Notes under the pieces: generated by a model | What the model saw: only the letters and a program-made list of their open reading frames with translations | Told to the model about the DNA's origin: nothing | The model's database searches: none | Made by a program: the position numbers and the translations under genes | Shown here: piece after piece, positions 33,634 to 41,666 of the stretch | Position numbering within the stretch: position 1 is the first letter of the stretch | Layout of the letters: the number at the start of each line of letters is the position of its first letter | Assembly: GCF_004118935.1 (NCBI RefSeq) | Contig: NZ_CP035375.1 | Coordinates: 124,001 to 188,000 of the forward strand | Reading direction: 5' to 3' | Length of the DNA stretch: 64,000 nucleotides | DNA from: Salinibacterium sp. UTAS2018 | GTDB lineage: Bacteria; Actinomycetota; Actinomycetes; Actinomycetales; Microbacteriaceae

Positions 33634-34428
33634 CTATCGCGCTGTAGGTACTTCTAACACATCGATGACAATTGCCGTGATGTTGTCGCGTCCGCCGCTT
33701 TCAAGCGCCAATTCGATCAACTGAGCGACAGTGTCGTCGGGAGAGAGGCGTTGAGCAAAGAGGCCCTGAATCTCCGAATCGGAGACTTCGCGAGTGAGCC
33801 CGTCCGAGCAAATCAACAGTCGCTGAGCTCGACGAATGGGCAGCATCCAGAAATCGGGTGACGGTGCAGCGTTGAAACCGATTGCTCGGGTGATGATGTT
33901 GGCATCCGGATGATCGTCTGCTTCGTCTCGCGAGATCAGTCCAGCGTCGACCATGTCTTGAACCACGGAGTGGTCTCGCGTTACTTGCACCAGTCGGTCA
34001 TCGTCGAAGTTGTAAACCCGACTGTCCCCCACGTTGAACACTGCAAAGCTTGCAGACTCGTGGTGCTCGGTGAGAACCACACCGGTGACCGTCGTGCCGA
34101 CCCCGAGTTCGCTGTCCTGAGCGATGAGGCCGATATAGTCCGTCGCGCGTTCCAGCGCTCGCTCAACGGCGCGGGCGGGAAGGAAGTCTCCCGTAATCGC
34201 ATCATCGAGCCGCTCAACGACCGCAGCACTGGCAAGATCCCCCGCGGAGTGTCCCCCCATGCCGTCGGCTACCGCGAACATCGGAAAACGCGCGACATAG
34301 CTGTCTTCGTTAGCGGCGCGCCGATACCCGGTGTGCGTTCCCGCAGCCCACGCAAACGCAAACGTCTGCTCTGATCGCCCTGGCAGGGCAATGCTATGCC
34401 CCGGGTTATTGCCGCCGATTTCGGTCAC
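33634..34428 (-). CDS. PP2C-family Ser/Thr protein phosphatase
   Basis: A 264-residue soluble phosphatase of the PP2C/PstP family. The metal-binding motifs are all present: RAANEDSY, VADGMGGHSAGD, VGDSRVY, SDGLTREV and GGRDNITAIVID. It has no membrane segment, unlike mycobacterial PstP, so it acts in the cytoplasm. It would remove phosphate from the kinase at 32087-33514 and from FHA-protein targets. The GTG start has GGAAGG five bases upstream. It lies 18 bases after the small FHA gene and 119 bases before the kinase gene. Confidence 0.93.
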   Translation of the reverse strand: MTEIGGNNPGHSIALPGRSEQTFAFAWAAGTHTGYRRAANEDSYVARFPMFAVADGMGGHSAGDLASAAVVERLDDAITGDFLPARAVERALERATDYIGLIAQDSELGVGTTVTGVVLTEHHESASFAVFNVGDSRVYNFDDDRLVQVTRDHSVVQDMVDAGLISRDEADDHPDANIITRAIGFNAAPSPDFWMLPIRRAQRLLICSDGLTREVSDSEIQGLFAQRLSPDDTVAQLIELALESGGRDNITAIVIDVLEVPTAR

Positions 34429-34446
34429 GGCTACCTTCCTGCCTTT

Positions 34447-35061
34447 TTACTCCAGACGCCGCCGAGGCAGAATCCTAATAATATTTCCGTCTCCAATATC
34501 CACTAGCGTGCCGGTGGAAACCACCACCGACTCACCCTGACGGAGTTTTCGTGCAGCATTACCCGGCACCTGGGCTACAGATCCGTTGGTGGAACGCAGA
34601 TCCGTGACGATCACCGAAGAGCCCAATTGACGCACTTCGACGTGCGTTTCTGAAACCTCGCGTTGAGGAGATTGCACGGCGATCAGCCGCGGCCCCACGC
34701 CCTTCACGATGCGTGGCGGGCGGGGGTCGCGCCCGAAAACACAGGCATGCTCAAGCGAGTAGGCCTGCTCTGTGCCGTCGAGCTGCACTCGGTAATACAA
34801 CGCAGAGGGTTCTGTCGATTCAGCGACGGGAGCCTGCGGCGGCTTTACTTGAGCTGCCGCTCGCGCCCGCAATCGCGCCGCCTCCTGAGCCGTCGTGGGC
34901 GACGCTTGTTTCGCCTGCGATTCGTCGGGTCGTTTGTACGGCCGCACGATCGCCGACTTACGCCGTGCGCTGATGATGATCGTGTCATCAAGATCAGGCA
35001 TGGTCGGCTGAACGGGCGGCCTCTGGCCGGACGTTATCGTGTCCTCGACGTCATGCTTCAC
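34447..35061 (-). CDS. Small FHA-domain protein with two N-terminal threonine motifs
   Basis: A 204-residue cytoplasmic protein with a C-terminal FHA domain (CVFGRDP, then SETHVEV and DLRSTNGS). The N-terminal 80 residues are Ala/Arg/Pro-rich and carry two similar acidic threonine motifs, DVEDTIT (Thr8) and DLDDTII (Thr27). FHA proteins such as GarA are switched when a kinase phosphorylates an N-terminal Thr that then binds the FHA domain of the same protein; the same could happen here. The GTG at 35061 lacks a ribosome binding site but has TAAGAT six bases upstream, so the mRNA may be leaderless. It is the first gene of the kinase/phosphatase group. Confidence 0.85.
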   Translation of the reverse strand: MKHDVEDTITSGQRPPVQPTMPDLDDTIIISARRKSAIVRPYKRPDESQAKQASPTTAQEAARLRARAAAQVKPPQAPVAESTEPSALYYRVQLDGTEQAYSLEHACVFGRDPRPPRIVKGVGPRLIAVQSPQREVSETHVEVRQLGSSVIVTDLRSTNGSVAQVPGNAARKLRQGESVVVSTGTLVDIGDGNIIRILPRRRLE

Positions 35062-35104
35062 GCGGCAATCTTAGACACGCTTGACGAATTCTCGCGGCAC
35101 CGCG

Positions 35105-36541
35105 TCACGCTTGTCCGATAAAACTCATCACATGCTTGATGCGCGTGTAGTCCTCGAAGCCGTAGCTCGACAGGTCCTTGCCATAACCCGAGTGTTTGAA
35201 ACCGCCGTGAGGCATCTCCGCAACGATCGGAATGTGGGTGTTGATCCACACGCAGCCAAAGTCGAGATGCTTGGCGAAACGCATTGCACGGCCATGATCG
35301 CGAGTCCACACGCTAGAAGCGAGCCCGTAGTTGACATCGTTGGCCCACTCAAGCGCCTGTCCCTCATCCGTAAACTTCTGCACCGTGATTACCGGCCCAA
35401 AAATCTCGTTCTGAACAGCGGAATCGTTCTGCTGAAGCCCCGAAACAATCGTGGCTTCGTAGAAGTAGCCGCGGTCGCCCTGACGTGCGCCGCCGAGCTC
35501 CACGTGTGCGTGGGAAGGGAGTTCCTCAATCACCCGAGACACTTGCGCCAGTTGATTCGCGTTGTTTACCGCGCCAAAGAAGACGTCTTCGTGCGGAGCC
35601 CCCGTCTTCGCGTTGTCGCGAGTCCACGCGACCAGCGCAGCCACAAATTCATCGTGGATGGCGGCGTGCACGATCACGCGCGTGGCTGCCGTGCAGTCCT
35701 GACCGGCATTGAAATAGCCCGCGGCACCGATACCCGCAACGGCGGCGGGAATGTCAGCGTCGTCGAAGACAACAACGGGCGCCTTGCCGCCCAGCTCGAG
35801 GTGCACTCGCTTGAGATCTACTGACGCCGCTTTCGCAACTTCCATGCCCGCGCGAACTGAGCCTGTGATGGACACCATTTGCGGCGTCTTGTGGTCGATC
35901 ATGAGCCCGCCAGTGGTGCGGTCTCCCGTCAGCACATTGAACACGCCAGCGGGAAGGAACTCCGAGGCGACTTCAGCAAACAAGAGTGTCGCTGACGGCG
36001 TTGTGTCACTGGGCTTGAGCACGGTGGTGTTTCCTGCGGCGATAGCGGGCGCAACTTTCCACACCGCCATGTTCAAGGGGTAGTTCCACGGTGCGACTTG
36101 CCCGATAACACCAATAGGTTCGCGGCGAATCGACGAGGTGTGGTCTTTCATATACTCGCCGGATGCCATGCCCGAGAGATGACGAGCTTCGCCGGCAAAG
36201 AATCGGATTTGGTCGACCGACAGCATGATCTCGTCAGCCACCAGACTGGCGCGAGGCTTGCCTGTGTCTTTCGACTCCAGGTCGGCGAACTCATCGGCGC
36301 GAGCTTCCATGGCGTCGGCAATACGGAAGAGCGCGAGCTGGCGCTCGGACGGCGTCGTCTCCCCCCAGGTTTCGAAGGCGGTCGCAGCAGCGGCGTAGGC
36401 GTCGTCGACGTCGGCACTCGACGAGACCGGTGAGTGTGCATAGCTGTCTTCAGTGGCGGGGTTGATCACATCGAATCCGCTATCGGCACGCGCTGCGACG
36501 TACTCGCCATTGATAAAGTTTTGGATGTCAGGAGCGCTCAT
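35105..36541 (-). CDS. patD: Gamma-aminobutyraldehyde dehydrogenase
   Basis: A 478-residue NAD-dependent aldehyde dehydrogenase of the YdcW/PatD kind, which oxidises 4-aminobutanal made from putrescine to GABA. Visible features are [13 protein letters not shown], the general-base Glu in LELGGKAP, the catalytic Cys in [11 protein letters not shown] and the C-terminal [14 protein letters not shown]. It is divergent from an Lrp-type regulator and an aminotransferase that would supply its substrate. TATCTT (minus strand, 36548-36553) lies six bases before the ATG, so it may be leaderless. A related amino-aldehyde such as betaine aldehyde is a possible alternative substrate. Confidence 0.87.
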   Translation of the reverse strand: MSAPDIQNFINGEYVAARADSGFDVINPATEDSYAHSPVSSSADVDDAYAAAATAFETWGETTPSERQLALFRIADAMEARADEFADLESKDTGKPRASLVADEIMLSVDQIRFFAGEARHLSGMASGEYMKDHTSSIRREPIGVIGQVAPWNYPLNMAVWKVAPAIAAGNTTVLKPSDTTPSATLLFAEVASEFLPAGVFNVLTGDRTTGGLMIDHKTPQMVSITGSVRAGMEVAKAASVDLKRVHLELGGKAPVVVFDDADIPAAVAGIGAAGYFNAGQDCTAATRVIVHAAIHDEFVAALVAWTRDNAKTGAPHEDVFFGAVNNANQLAQVSRVIEELPSHAHVELGGARQGDRGYFYEATIVSGLQQNDSAVQNEIFGPVITVQKFTDEGQALEWANDVNYGLASSVWTRDHGRAMRFAKHLDFGCVWINTHIPIVAEMPHGGFKHSGYGKDLSSYGFEDYTRIKHVMSFIGQA

Positions 36542-36547
36542 TCCTCA

Positions 36548-36657
36548 AAGATAGCGACGATCGAGCTATGAATCCACCCCCGGACTATCGATTTCAGCCG
36601 CAGAATCGTAATTTTGATACGGAATCGCTTGCCAGCACCGCTTTCAACTGACAAAAT
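36548..36657. promoter_or_regulatory. Divergent leaderless promoters of patD and the Lrp gene, candidate Lrp site
   Basis: For the Lrp gene TTGCCA (36629-36634) and CAAAAT (36652-36657) are 17 bases apart, and only six bases separate CAAAAT from the ATG at 36664. On the minus strand TATCTT (36548-36553) is six bases from the patD ATG. Between them the A/T-rich CGTA (36607-36610) and TACG (36618-36621) arms flank ATTTTGA, which has the look of an Lrp-family half-site pair. Binding is not demonstrated. Confidence 0.6.
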
Positions 36658-36663
36658 CGTTAC

Positions 36664-37146
36664 ATGAGCACCCCCTCGCGCGGTTCAGCCACTAAGCCTG
36701 TACATCTCGACGACGTTTCCAAGTCGATCATCGAACAGCTACAGAACGATGGTCGCCGCTCCTATGCCGAGATCGGCAAGGCTGTGGGGCTGAGCGAAGC
36801 GGCGGTACGCCAACGTGTTCAAAAGCTCACGGAGTCTGGCGTTATGCAGATTGTTGCCGTGACCGATCCGATGCAACTGGGCTTCTTTCGCCAGGCCATG
36901 ATCGGCATCCAAATCTCGGGCGACACCACAGCCGTGGCCGAAAAGATCGGCAAGCTTCCCTCAGTCGATTACGTCGTACTCACCGCCGGCAGCTTTGATC
37001 TTCTCGTAGAAGTGGTGTGCGAGAACGATGACGACCTCATCGACCTCCTCAACCGCGACATTCGTGGCATTGAGGGTGTGCGATCCACCGAAACCTTTGT
37101 CTACCTGCGTCTCCACAAGCAGTTCTATAACTGGGGAACGCGCTAA
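36664..37146 (+). CDS. Lrp/AsnC-family transcriptional regulator
   Basis: A 160-residue regulator with an N-terminal winged helix-turn-helix (LDDVSKSIIEQLQNDGRRS, then YAEIGKAVGLSEAAVRQRVQ) and a C-terminal RAM ligand-binding domain (VDYVVLTAGSFDLLVEVV). These proteins form octamers and respond to amino acids or related metabolites. It sits between divergently read patD and, 65 bases downstream on its own strand, an aminotransferase gene, so it very likely controls putrescine or amino-acid catabolism. The ATG directly follows the promoter, which points to a leaderless mRNA. Confidence 0.92.
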   Translation: MSTPSRGSATKPVHLDDVSKSIIEQLQNDGRRSYAEIGKAVGLSEAAVRQRVQKLTESGVMQIVAVTDPMQLGFFRQAMIGIQISGDTTAVAEKIGKLPSVDYVVLTAGSFDLLVEVVCENDDDLIDLLNRDIRGIEGVRSTETFVYLRLHKQFYNWGTR

Positions 37147-37211
37147 GCGCTCCGCTCCCCACCCGTTCCACCACGCACCAGTTTCCCAACGCACTAAAGA
37201 AAGTGTTCGAG

Positions 37212-38594
37212 ATGTCAGAGTTCAACGAAGCCGATCTTCAGCAAAAAGCGAAGGACCACCTGTGGATGCACTTCTCTCGCCAGTCGGTGATGGAAGACGG
37301 CCCCGGCGTGCCCATCATTGTGCGCGGCGAGGGTCACCACATCTATGACACGCAGGGCAAAAAATACTTCGACGGCCTCAGCGGACTCTTCGTAGTCAAC
37401 GCCGGTCACGGCCGCAAGCGCTTGGCCGAGGTCGCAGCGAAGCAGGCTGAAGAGCTCGCCTTCTTCCCGCTGTGGTCGTATGCCCACCCGAAGGCCATCG
37501 AGTTGGCTGACCGCTTGGCAGGCTATGCGCCCGGCGATCTCAACCGCGTCTTCTTCTCCACCGGTGGCGGCGAGGCCGTTGAGACTGCTTTCAAGCTGGC
37601 CAAGCAGTACTGGAAGCTCCAGGGCCGCCACACCAAGCACAAGGTCATCTCGCGTGCCGTCGCGTACCACGGCACCCCGCAGGGAGCACTGACTATCACC
37701 GGCATCCCCGGCATGAAGGAGATGTTCGAGCCTCTCGTTCCGGGCGGCTTCCGCGTGCCGAACACCAACTACTATCGCGCCGAAGAAATGGGCTTCCACG
37801 GCACCGAAGAGGAATTCGGACTGTGGGCGGCGAACCGCATCGAAGAAATGATCCAGTTCGAAGGCCCCGAGACCGTGGCTGCGGTCTTCTTAGAACCCGT
37901 TCAGAACTCCGGCGGATGCTTCCCGCCTCCCGCGGGTTACTTCCAGCGCGTTCGCGAGATCTGCGACGAGTACGACGTGCTGCTGGTGAGCGACGAAGTT
38001 ATTTGCGCCTTCGGTCGTCTCGGTCACATGTTCGCGTGTGACGCCTACGACTACATCCCCGACATGATCACGTGCGCCAAGGGGATGACCAGCGGCTACT
38101 CGCCCATCGGCGCGACCATCGTCTCTGACCGTGTGTACGAACCCTTCAAGCACGGCGACACGACGTTCTACCACGGCTACACTTTCGGCGGACATCCGGT
38201 TTCCGCTGCAGTGGCCTTGGAGAACCTCGATATCTTCGAAGAAGAGAAGATCAATGAGCACGTTCGCGAAAACTCGCCCAAGTTCCGTGCTGCCCTTGAG
38301 CGCCTTCTCGACCTGCCGATTGTTGGCGACGTGCGCGGAGACGGCTATTTCTTCGGCATCGAACTTGTCAAAGACAAAGCGACCAAAGAAACCTTCAACG
38401 ACGAGGAATCCGAGCGACTGCTCCGTGGCTTCCTCTCGAAGGCTCTCTACGACGCCGGCCTGTACTGCCGGGCGGATGACCGTGGAGATCCTGTGATTCA
38501 GCTGGCACCGCCGCTGACGATCGGCCCTGCTGAGTTCGACGAGATAGAATCGATCTTGCGTTCGGTTTTGACCGAAGCATGGAGCCGTCTTTAG
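37212..38594 (+). CDS. Class III PLP-dependent aminotransferase (putrescine/omega-amino acid type)
   Basis: A 460-residue fold-type I aminotransferase. The cofactor-binding blocks are FFSTGGGEAVETAFKLA, the aspartate in LLVSDEVICAFGR and the Schiff-base lysine in CAKGMTSGYSPIGA. Class III enzymes move an amino group from a terminal amine such as putrescine, GABA or beta-alanine to pyruvate or 2-oxoglutarate. Its position beside patD and an Lrp regulator supports putrescine or another diamine as donor, but GABA and beta-alanine remain possible. I prefer the ATG at 37212 (AAGAAAG eight bases upstream) to a GTG three codons earlier. Confidence 0.9.
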   Translation: MSEFNEADLQQKAKDHLWMHFSRQSVMEDGPGVPIIVRGEGHHIYDTQGKKYFDGLSGLFVVNAGHGRKRLAEVAAKQAEELAFFPLWSYAHPKAIELADRLAGYAPGDLNRVFFSTGGGEAVETAFKLAKQYWKLQGRHTKHKVISRAVAYHGTPQGALTITGIPGMKEMFEPLVPGGFRVPNTNYYRAEEMGFHGTEEEFGLWAANRIEEMIQFEGPETVAAVFLEPVQNSGGCFPPPAGYFQRVREICDEYDVLLVSDEVICAFGRLGHMFACDAYDYIPDMITCAKGMTSGYSPIGATIVSDRVYEPFKHGDTTFYHGYTFGGHPVSAAVALENLDIFEEEKINEHVRENSPKFRAALERLLDLPIVGDVRGDGYFFGIELVKDKATKETFNDEESERLLRGFLSKALYDAGLYCRADDRGDPVIQLAPPLTIGPAEFDEIESILRSVLTEAWSRL

Positions 38595-38649
38595 AACTCA
38601 CCACGTTCGCCCTCCCCTCTGACCCCACGGCTCGGATAGAGTTCCTTCC

Positions 38650-39687
38650 GTGAGCACTGAGGAAAATTCGCTAACACTGCGCCCCCGCGATGCCCGCGGG
38701 CGCATGACTGTCGCGCGCGCTATCGCGATCGTGCTCGCAGTGTTTTTGAACCTTGTCGTGATCGCTGCTGGCGTCTGGGCGTTGACCAACCAGCAGCGCA
38801 TCACTGACCAGTTCACTGTGTGGCAGTTCGAACCATCCGCGAACGTCAGGGCATACGCCTCGGCGGCCAGCATGTCCGACGAGGGCACCTTCCTCTTCTA
38901 CGCCAGCCAGCCGTCGGTCCAAGATAACCCCGAGTTCAACAGCACGTGCTCAAACGTTGAAGAGAACTTTGGCGTTCTGGGTTGCTACTTCCCCAGCAGT
39001 AAATCCATCTTTCTCTTCGATGTCACTGACGAACGACTCGCGGGGATCGAAGAGGTTGTTGCCGCTCATGAGATGTTGCATGCTGCGTGGGATCGCCTTT
39101 CAGATGCTGAACGCGCACGATTGACGCCGCTGCTCGAAGCAGAGGCCGAAAGCATGAAGGATGATCCTGAGTTTGCGACGACACTCGACTTCTACGCCAA
39201 GACGGAGCCCGGCGAGCGATCGAACGAACTCCATTCGATTATCGGCACCGAGTTCGCGGAGATTAGCCCCGAGCTAGAGGCGCACTACGCCATCTACTTC
39301 ACAGACCGCTCGAGCGTCGTAGCTCTGCACGAGAAGTCGAACGCGGTATTCACCGAACAGTTGGATGCCAGCAAAAAGCTGGTCGAACAACTCGACACCC
39401 TGCGCGCGTCGATCGACGACGATTCCGCCGAGTACAACTCCGGCTATGACGTGCTCAACGCCGATATCGAAAGCTACAACGCTCGCGGTGAGCGGGGAAT
39501 CTACGACCCGCAAGGCTACGACGAGCTCATCGATCGCCAGCAGCGACTCAACGATCTCTATGACTCGATTGAGCAAGATATCGACGAGTACGACGACCTC
39601 GTTGCCCAGCTGGAAGATCTGAACGCGACAATAAGCGAGCTTAACGAGAGCATCAACATCGAACCCCGAAACCAAGATGGCCTCTAA
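38650..39687 (+). CDS. Membrane-anchored protein with HExxH motif and coiled-coil tail
   Basis: I do not recognise a named family. The 345-residue protein has one membrane segment at residues 21-45, so most of it lies outside the cell. A possible zinc site HEMLH (140-144) follows a hydrophobic strand (EEVVAAHEMLHAAW), as in metallopeptidases. Two cysteines (100 and 112) could form a disulfide. The last 110 residues are acidic and heptad-like, suggesting a coiled coil (LNDLYDSIEQDIDEYDDLVA). The GTG start has TAGAGT (38637-38642) seven bases upstream and no ribosome binding site. It follows the aminotransferase gene by 55 bases but seems separately transcribed. Confidence 0.8.
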   Translation: MSTEENSLTLRPRDARGRMTVARAIAIVLAVFLNLVVIAAGVWALTNQQRITDQFTVWQFEPSANVRAYASAASMSDEGTFLFYASQPSVQDNPEFNSTCSNVEENFGVLGCYFPSSKSIFLFDVTDERLAGIEEVVAAHEMLHAAWDRLSDAERARLTPLLEAEAESMKDDPEFATTLDFYAKTEPGERSNELHSIIGTEFAEISPELEAHYAIYFTDRSSVVALHEKSNAVFTEQLDASKKLVEQLDTLRASIDDDSAEYNSGYDVLNADIESYNARGERGIYDPQGYDELIDRQQRLNDLYDSIEQDIDEYDDLVAQLEDLNATISELNESINIEPRNQDGL

Positions 39688-39728
39688 GTCTGCTCCTCCA
39701 CAACGCACGCTATTCTCTCCCCGTCTCA

Positions 39729-40292
39729 ATGTCTGAAAATGGCCAGCAGGCTCCTCGCCACGAAGCGTACGCTCGAGGCATGAACACGCTCACTCCTCCA
39801 CAGACCGAAGCCGCTTTCCTGCGCCGGCTGTCATCGCCGATTGGTCGCATAGAGCTCACCAGCGACGGTGAAAGCGTGACCGGCCTCGCTATCGAGAATG
39901 ACAGCGCCCTCCCCCACGATGAGCAGCCGGAGCGCTCGTGTCTCGCTCTTGAGGCCGCCGCCGATCAGCTCGCTGAATACTTTGCGGGCGACCGCCGCTC
40001 TTTCGACCTTCCTCTTTCTGCGGCGGGCACTGAGTTTCAAAAGTCCGTCTGGCAGCAGCTCAATCAGTTACCGTTCGGTTCCGCGGTCTCCTATGCCGAT
40101 ATCGGCCGTGCTACCGGGCGCCCCACAGCCGGTCGCGCCGTCGGCGGCGCGGTTGGCGCTAATCCCATTCCGATCATCGTTCCGTGTCACCGAGTGCTTG
40201 CCTCAAACCAAAGAATCACCGGCTATAGCGGTGGCGACGGAATCCCCACGAAGGTGTGGCTCCTCAAGCACGAAGGAATCAGCCACAAGTGA
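39729..40292 (+). CDS. ogt: Methylated-DNA-protein cysteine methyltransferase
   Basis: Repairs O6-alkylguanine by moving the alkyl group to its own cysteine. The 187-residue protein has the active site PCHRV (Cys153), the preceding asparagine hinge region GANPIPIIV and the DNA-binding block GRPTAGRAVGGAVG. An internal ATG at 39780 would give 170 residues, closer to E. coli Ogt, and cannot be excluded because neither start has a good ribosome binding site. TATTCT lies 12 bases before the first ATG. The gene overlaps tag in a GTGA, so the two alkylation-repair genes are translated together. Confidence 0.93.
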   Translation: MSENGQQAPRHEAYARGMNTLTPPQTEAAFLRRLSSPIGRIELTSDGESVTGLAIENDSALPHDEQPERSCLALEAAADQLAEYFAGDRRSFDLPLSAAGTEFQKSVWQQLNQLPFGSAVSYADIGRATGRPTAGRAVGGAVGANPIPIIVPCHRVLASNQRITGYSGGDGIPTKVWLLKHEGISHK

Positions 40293-40879
40293 GCGAACGC
40301 GAAGCGCTTATAACCGGCCCCGATAGCCGAGCGCGTTGTAGCTGGGTTGGCGACGACGAACAATACCGCGATTACCACGACACTGAGTGGGGCAACCCGA
40401 TGCGTGGTGACCACAAATTGTTCGAGAAGATAATGCTGGAGGCTTTTCAAGCCGGCCTCTCGTGGATCACCATTCTGCGACGCCGCGAAGGAATCCGCGA
40501 TGCCTTCGATCAGTTTGATGCTGCCGTGATCGCGAATTACGGCGACGAAGACGTCGCGCGTCTTCTGGACGACCCACGCATCATTCGCAACAAGCTCAAA
40601 GTATCAGCGGCAATAACAAATGCTCACGCCACGCTAGAGCTCACGCGCGACGATCCCGGCGCGCTCGACAGACTGCTGTGGAGCTTCGCGCCAGCGCCGC
40701 GCACAACTCGACCGGCCACGTTTGCTGACGTTCCTGCGACGACCGCGGAATCCACGGCAATGAGTAAAGCCCTCAAAGCGCGAGGATTTCGTTTCGTGGG
40801 GCCCACCACCATGTATGCGCTCATGCAGTCGGCGGGAATGGTCGACGACCATCTCAAAGGTTGCTGGCGGGCGTCATAA
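40289..40879 (+). CDS. tag: DNA-3-methyladenine glycosylase I
   Basis: Removes 3-methyladenine from DNA in base-excision repair. The 196-residue protein shows the Tag family sequence WGNPMRGDHKLFEKIMLEAF, then AGLSWITILRRR and the C-terminal block FVGPTTMYALMQSAGMVDDH. The N-terminal RCSWVG supplies one zinc-ligand cysteine, and the C-terminal DHLKGCW supplies the other Cys and a His. I choose the GTG at 40289, which overlaps the ogt stop by four bases; a start 11 codons upstream would sit inside ogt. Pairing with ogt makes a compact alkylation-damage unit. Confidence 0.93.
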   Translation: MSEREALITGPDSRARCSWVGDDEQYRDYHDTEWGNPMRGDHKLFEKIMLEAFQAGLSWITILRRREGIRDAFDQFDAAVIANYGDEDVARLLDDPRIIRNKLKVSAAITNAHATLELTRDDPGALDRLLWSFAPAPRTTRPATFADVPATTAESTAMSKALKARGFRFVGPTTMYALMQSAGMVDDHLKGCWRAS

Positions 40880-40916
40880 CACCACAGCAGCGATGGCCGA
40901 GGCTTCCGCCAGGTTG

Positions 40917-41666
40917 CTACGCGTTGTCGACTACGAGATCCAGCTCGCCCGGGGCGCCATGTTCCAAACGGAAGCCAGCATCACCTGCCCACGCCACCAG
41001 CGAGTCAACGGACTCGTGGCGGATGCCCGCACGGACCAACGCGCGCGTGAAAAGACCTTTGGATTTCTTATTGAAGTGGCTCAGCGCCACTCTCTTGCCG
41101 TCTGCGCCCGCCGTCACTACACGGAGATACGCGCTGTTCTCTGCCGCCGTGCCGAGCTGGGCATAGGCCTCCGAGCGCAGATCCAGCTGAAGGCCGCCCA
41201 GTTCAGAGAGAGCCTGGGTCGCCACGCCGCGCCAGTGCTTCTTCAACGGGAAACCAGGCACCTTGGAATTGTGGGACAGGCGATACGCCGGAATGAGGTC
41301 TCCGGCGCCGATCGGGCCAAATAGTGCCGAGTGCACGACCACTGTTTCATGAGCGAAAGCGACTTCGTCGCTCGTCATACTCGATGCATCAAGACCATCG
41401 AAGAGCACGCCCGTGTAGCGCTCAAGTGCAGGCATAACCGGCGCAGTCAGCAGCATCCGATTGCGTTCGACCTCGAAGAGCTGTTTGGCGCTGATACCGA
41501 GTGCGCGCTGGGAGGCTTCGGTGTCGCTCGCCAGTTCGATGACAGCGGAGGTTACAGCCTGCCGCGGCGAGGTGAGACTGGGGAACGAGAGTCGCTGCCA
41601 ATCGAGCGCAACACGGGCGTCTCCCCCGTCACGTTTTGTTTCAGAGGGAGGAAGAAGAACGATCAC
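40917..41666 (-). CDS. yaaA: YaaA-family peroxide stress protein
   Basis: A 249-residue protein of the YaaA/DUF328 family, shown in E. coli to lower free iron and protect DNA during peroxide stress. It starts with the family hallmark IVLLPPSETK and has blocks LFDGLDASSM, SALFGPIGAGDLIPAYRL and the C-terminal LVAWAGDAGFRLEHG. The GTG start overlaps the TGA of the small P-loop kinase gene (GTGA). It lies at the end of the transcript that follows the ATP synthase genes and converges on tag. The size is normal for the family. Confidence 0.88.
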   Translation of the reverse strand: MIVLLPPSETKRDGGDARVALDWQRLSFPSLTSPRQAVTSAVIELASDTEASQRALGISAKQLFEVERNRMLLTAPVMPALERYTGVLFDGLDASSMTSDEVAFAHETVVVHSALFGPIGAGDLIPAYRLSHNSKVPGFPLKKHWRGVATQALSELGGLQLDLRSEAYAQLGTAAENSAYLRVVTAGADGKRVALSHFNKKSKGLFTRALVRAGIRHESVDSLVAWAGDAGFRLEHGAPGELDLVVDNA

